Source of the DNA: Atopsyche davidsoni
Taxonomy: Eukaryota > Arthropoda > Insecta > Trichoptera > Hydrobiosidae
Length of the DNA: 64,000 bases
Assembly (NCBI GenBank): GCA_022113835.1
Contig: JAILWY010000026.1
Location: 12,489,001-12,553,000, forward strand
Direction: 5' to 3'
The position numbers and the translations under genes are program-made. This document shows, piece after piece, positions 60,090 through 64,000 of this stretch. The notes beneath the pieces were generated by a model. That model was not told the DNA's origin, made no database searches, and worked only from the letters and a program-made list of their open reading frames with translations. Each line of letters opens with the position of its first letter. The stretch's first letter is position 1.

Positions 60090-61160
60090 CCTCGCTGACA
60101 GTCCAGGGCTCACCACTGGAGAGCTCCTGTCCTCACTTTGAAATTGAGTTTCGATACACGACCATCGCACAATGTACAATCCCATAAAAATCCACCTCGC
60201 AAAAAAGCAATGATATCGCGCACAGAGAAGAACGCGTAAAACCCCCTCATTCCCCTTGAAATATTATATTACCCAATCCCCGGATATAAAGCGAAAAATC
60301 CATCAACCTCGGCCATAATAAAACCGTCCTTAGGCGGGCCGGCGGTCGCTGCTATCTATTTCCGGGTTTATTTTGAATAAAGAAGCCGGGCACGTGACCG
60401 GGGTGCGAATACCTGCCGCGGACGGGCCCTGAATAATAAAAAGTGTGCCTTGCAGCGTACCAGACCTCGCCACTGCCTCCCGGGGTAGGGGCCCCTCCGC
60501 CACGTCACAACTGCAACCGGTCCAGCCCTCAGCCCTCAACCCTAACCCTGCGAGGGACCTCATTCTTCCATATTATCCTTAGCCGTCTTATCATCGTTTG
60601 TTTATCCTCCCCTTTAATAAGAAAACCTTTCTTTAAACACGTAGATATTTAATTTCACCGTGAAAAAAAATATCTAAGGAATAATAAACGTGTACAAATC
60701 TACAACGATGAACTTTATTGGATAGTTTGTATGTCTTCTTTTATATATATTAAAACGAAAAATATTGCTTTTATCCATGTGACCAAAAATATTAAGTGTT
60801 TTTATTTAAACTGAGTAAACATGAAATTGATTGTTTTAATAAACAATCCAAGTAAATAATATAAGATTATTACATGAAGAATATCTTAACCCTCTTTCTA
60901 TATTACATTTCAAATAATCCAACCTAACGTATAACCATAAACTCAAATAAACATCCTTGCGTTTCAGACCTACCCAAACTCCCTGTCGCCATTACCCCTA
61001 GCCAGCCTGGCAACACCTGCTGAGCGCATCCCTTGCACTTGCACCCTCTCCATGCACTCTCCCCCGCCCCACCGTGCTAGGAATACAGATGAGGGGTGCA
61101 GGCGGGGACAGAGGGGATCGATCGGCTGTGTTTTCTGAGCTTTTATTTGCATCTTGCCCG
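60090..61160. other. Islands at 60,090-60,590 and 60,960-61,160
   Basis: GC-rich patches include CTTAGGCGGGCCGGCGG and CCCGGGGTAGGGGCCCC-type sequence. Antisense frame pairs of 60-77 codons are unsupported. Candidate regulatory DNA. Confidence 0.45.
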
Positions 61161-63320
61161 GGACCTTGAAAGACTTCCATCGATTCTTTTTCTTAACTTC
61201 TGTTGTTTACTTTTTTCACATTTTATAAAAAAAATTAAGAGCATACTATCAAATATATATTTTAATTTATGACAATATTTACATTTTACATTTAACGAAG
61301 TATTATAAAAATGTAAACCATCTTTTTTATTAAATTTCAATGAACATTTTTTTGATTAAAAATTTATGTGGTTTTTTATCTGCGAAGTATAGTAGATTTA
61401 CTTTAAAAATTTTATTTCAAAGTTTCATAATTTATCTGAAATAAATCTGTTTATTATCTGAGATGAAAGAAGTTTAATCTTCAATTATGCTTTTGACATG
61501 TTCAAAGGAGGATCTCAAAAGATTTAAAATCAATTCCCATCACTAGCTTTTCGGTTTTTGTGTTTTACTACAGACTGGAGAAAACTTTGTTTTGTATTGT
61601 TATTCAATACTTCTATAATTTTATTCAGCTTTACTTTATTTATTGGATTATGTAAAATGAGAGGGGAAAACTTTCAAGCGATCTCTTGATTAATTCCAAC
61701 CTTGAACACAAACAAAACCTTGTAATTGACATTCAAGGGGACACACTCTCTTTCAAATAAAACATAAAGTATTTATGTTATTTTTAAAGTAGTAATCGTT
61801 TGATTTTATATGTCGATTAAAAACATATTTTTTACGTCAATTTAACAAAAAACCGCGCAACTCCAATACAAACGTAGCATTATATATTTTTTTGAGAACA
61901 CTCCTTAATAAGTTTCATGGTAGCTTTTAAACAAATATATTTCTGAAAACTTATAAACTATATACTCTTTTATGTAAAATGTATATGTCAAATGTTGAGT
62001 GTTTTATTCTCATAAGAAGTTATATAGAATAATCATGTTTTTATACATAACGAATAAAATTGCGTTTTTTGCAAGATCTGCTTTTTTTAATAAAAAAAGT
62101 CTAATAAATTCTCAGGTTGTATGCTGTGTAAGATGTTCTCAAGTTTTAAGAAGTCTTACTTCTGAAATGAAAATATTTCCAATAACATCCAAAGTAAAGT
62201 AGTTAGTAGAAAATGTCATTGCATTTCAAACTGAGGATATCGGAAAAGCGTCCAAATGGTACATATTGCCATTATCGCAACAAAGGACCAAGTCGCTGCA
62301 TTTCCCCGAGTCAGACCTAACAAGTGTCCCTCCCATCTGTCGTATAACAATGCAGTAGTTATTTCAGAACGATGCACTTTTTATTACAAAAAGGACGCAA
62401 GAATCAGACAGAGGGAGCAGCGGATATTAAAGTTTGACGAGGGACATATATTGAACGGCGACTGCAAAGTATTCTTAGACATTCAGGGAGTGCTTTGATC
62501 TCGGAGCTATTTCCGTTCTTACGTTATATTTTTTGCTCGTTGTTTTTTTATCGCTCAAGTAATAACTGGAAAAGTTCGCTTTGTTCGTTAAAGTCAATAG
62601 TCAAAATGCGAAAGAAATTAATTTAAAAAATATATAGCCAGAAGTTGTTTATCTTCCGCTGTTAATAATTATATTTTTCTTTAGATTTTAACGGGAAGAA
62701 TATTCAGAGATGGGATGGTTTTTTTGCTAATTCGAAAGGAATGAGCAAATAATTAAGATAAAAAAGAACGTTTGCAAAATAAAATCGTGCAGGAATTTCG
62801 CTTTCGTTTTGTGAATATTCATTTAAGGTTTATAAATAAAACGATTTCATAAACTCACGCTTTGAATTTATTAAAAACACGACATTTAAATTTTCTACTC
62901 TCTAAATAACTTTGTAAAAATATACGTTTCTAACAGTCACGTTTGTTGATTATATAAAGCACTACGTGAGTTCAATTATAGTAATTGTTTTATTAATTAT
63001 TATTTTTAATTATTACATATCCTCTAATGTTTATCTTGTATATTTTAAAAACAATATACTCTTAACCATATTAATTGCTATAATCTTGCATTGATTAACT
63101 TTATATAAATAATTCCGATTTCTGTTAATATTTTATCTACGTCATTAATCATTCCGCACTTACAGGTTTTGAGACAATATTCAAGTTTTCAACACGTGGT
63201 TATAATTTTTTTTTAAATATATAATATATGTATGTGTGTGTATGTATGTATGTATAAGACATATTATATCGTGTAAAGCTTACAAATCAATACAGCAATT
63301 AATATCACACCCCCTGGCTT
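61161..63320. other. AT-rich DNA with TG/TA microsatellite
   Basis: A TATGTGTGTGTATGTATGTA run lies at about 63,231-63,255. An 80-codon frame (62,256-62,498) with no recognised domain sits in a slightly GC-richer patch. Nothing else found. Confidence 0.55.
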
Positions 63321-64000
63321 TCTGTACTTGAAGTCTGGCCAAATCTTGACCGAAGCATGCTCTCCGCGGGTGTGCGGACGCCTTTGTTTTATTAATTGCA
63401 GCAGTATACATGCACCCCTAGGCTGGAGGAGCGACAGGTGCGAGTGAAAGGTTAATGCTAACCCTCCAGGGGTCGCCTTCATCTCAGTAAGTTATACCCA
63501 ATAACGTGAGAGTTATTTTATTATTCCCGCCTATCGGAAAAAACCAATATCGCAAAAAAACGACCCTGTTAACCATTTTGCTGCCAATTTTATAACTCCT
63601 TTGTGTTTAATAAAATTGCAATTTTAATATGGATATATGACTGTCATTCGACGGGAGTGGATTTTTTGACATACCAAGGGATCAGGACTGAACTTTATGG
63701 CATTTTCTATTATATTTAATATTCGTTTACTTTTACAACCTTAAATCCCAGTTTAAAATATGCATTATTTTTTACCCTGCAGAATTTTTTGTTTGCAATA
63801 AAATAATTAAACTGTACCGCGTGTTTTTAAAATTAATTCAAACCCGCCTTTTTTAATTCAATCAAACTTCCGAGAAACCTTAATTTTTTTATCCACTCGA
63901 GTTAATTGCGGCAGTTTGAAATAGGCCCGCTGTTAAGATGAGAAATTGACATCAGCAGGGGTGGATGGGGGCCGGGGGGTTAAGTTTTCATTTGCCACTT
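63321..64000. other. Small island then AT-rich DNA, G-rich end
   Basis: 63,330-63,480 is mixed composition. The window ends with a G-rich patch at 63,957-63,979 (runs of 4, 5 and 6 G), close to but not quite a canonical four-run G-quadruplex motif. Confidence 0.5.

Overview
This window is AT-rich eukaryotic DNA with almost no coding sequence. No open reading frame exceeds 150 codons, and none of the open ones is a recognisable host gene. The mobile elements (piggyBac-like, mariner, hAT-type and small palindromic elements), the (TA)n arrays, the GT-AG splice signals with a CTAAC branch-like motif, and short GC-rich islands in an AT-rich background suggest an insect, perhaps a moth or butterfly. 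The lineage is inference from sequence style only.

The one convincing host coding element is a 128-nt exon on the + strand at 54,766-54,893. It encodes an Arg/Glu/Ala-rich coiled coil that resembles, from memory, the N-terminal coiled coil of CUX1/CASP (insect cut family). If so, most of the window is long introns of one gene, with about 54 kb upstream of the exon and 9 kb downstream. Just after it lies a decayed tandem copy of its 3' half, including a second splice donor.

Layout. 1-20 kb: AT-rich DNA with GC-rich islands every 1-3 kb, a long (TA)n array at 2.4 kb, a degenerate direct repeat at 11.9-12.1 kb and a 236-bp palindromic element at 15.8 kb. 20.4-22.3 kb: a piggyBac-like element with both ends and TTAA sites, a broken transposase and a central deletion. 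25.5 kb: a perfect 18-bp inverted repeat. 28-31 kb: repeated short CGCTT words, a possible first exon, and an island with YY1/PHO-like sites. 32.7-33.6 kb: a hAT-like remnant. 38.9 and 42.6 kb: two related hairpin elements with one half in opposite orientation. 41.4 kb: a degenerate tRNA cloverleaf. 44.2-44.8 kb: a second, short piggyBac-like element with a transposase fragment. 45-54 kb: GC-rich islands. 54.8-55.4 kb: the exon, its partial copy and a 377-bp hAT MITE. 58.0-59.2 kb: a decayed mariner with a 45-bp tandem repeat beside it. 59.3-64 kb: further islands in AT-rich DNA.

The GC-rich islands have no sustained reading frame. They often carry homeodomain-like TAATTA/TTTAT words, GCCAT words or G-quadruplex motifs, so regulatory DNA is the most economical explanation, but only cross-species alignment or chromatin data can show that.
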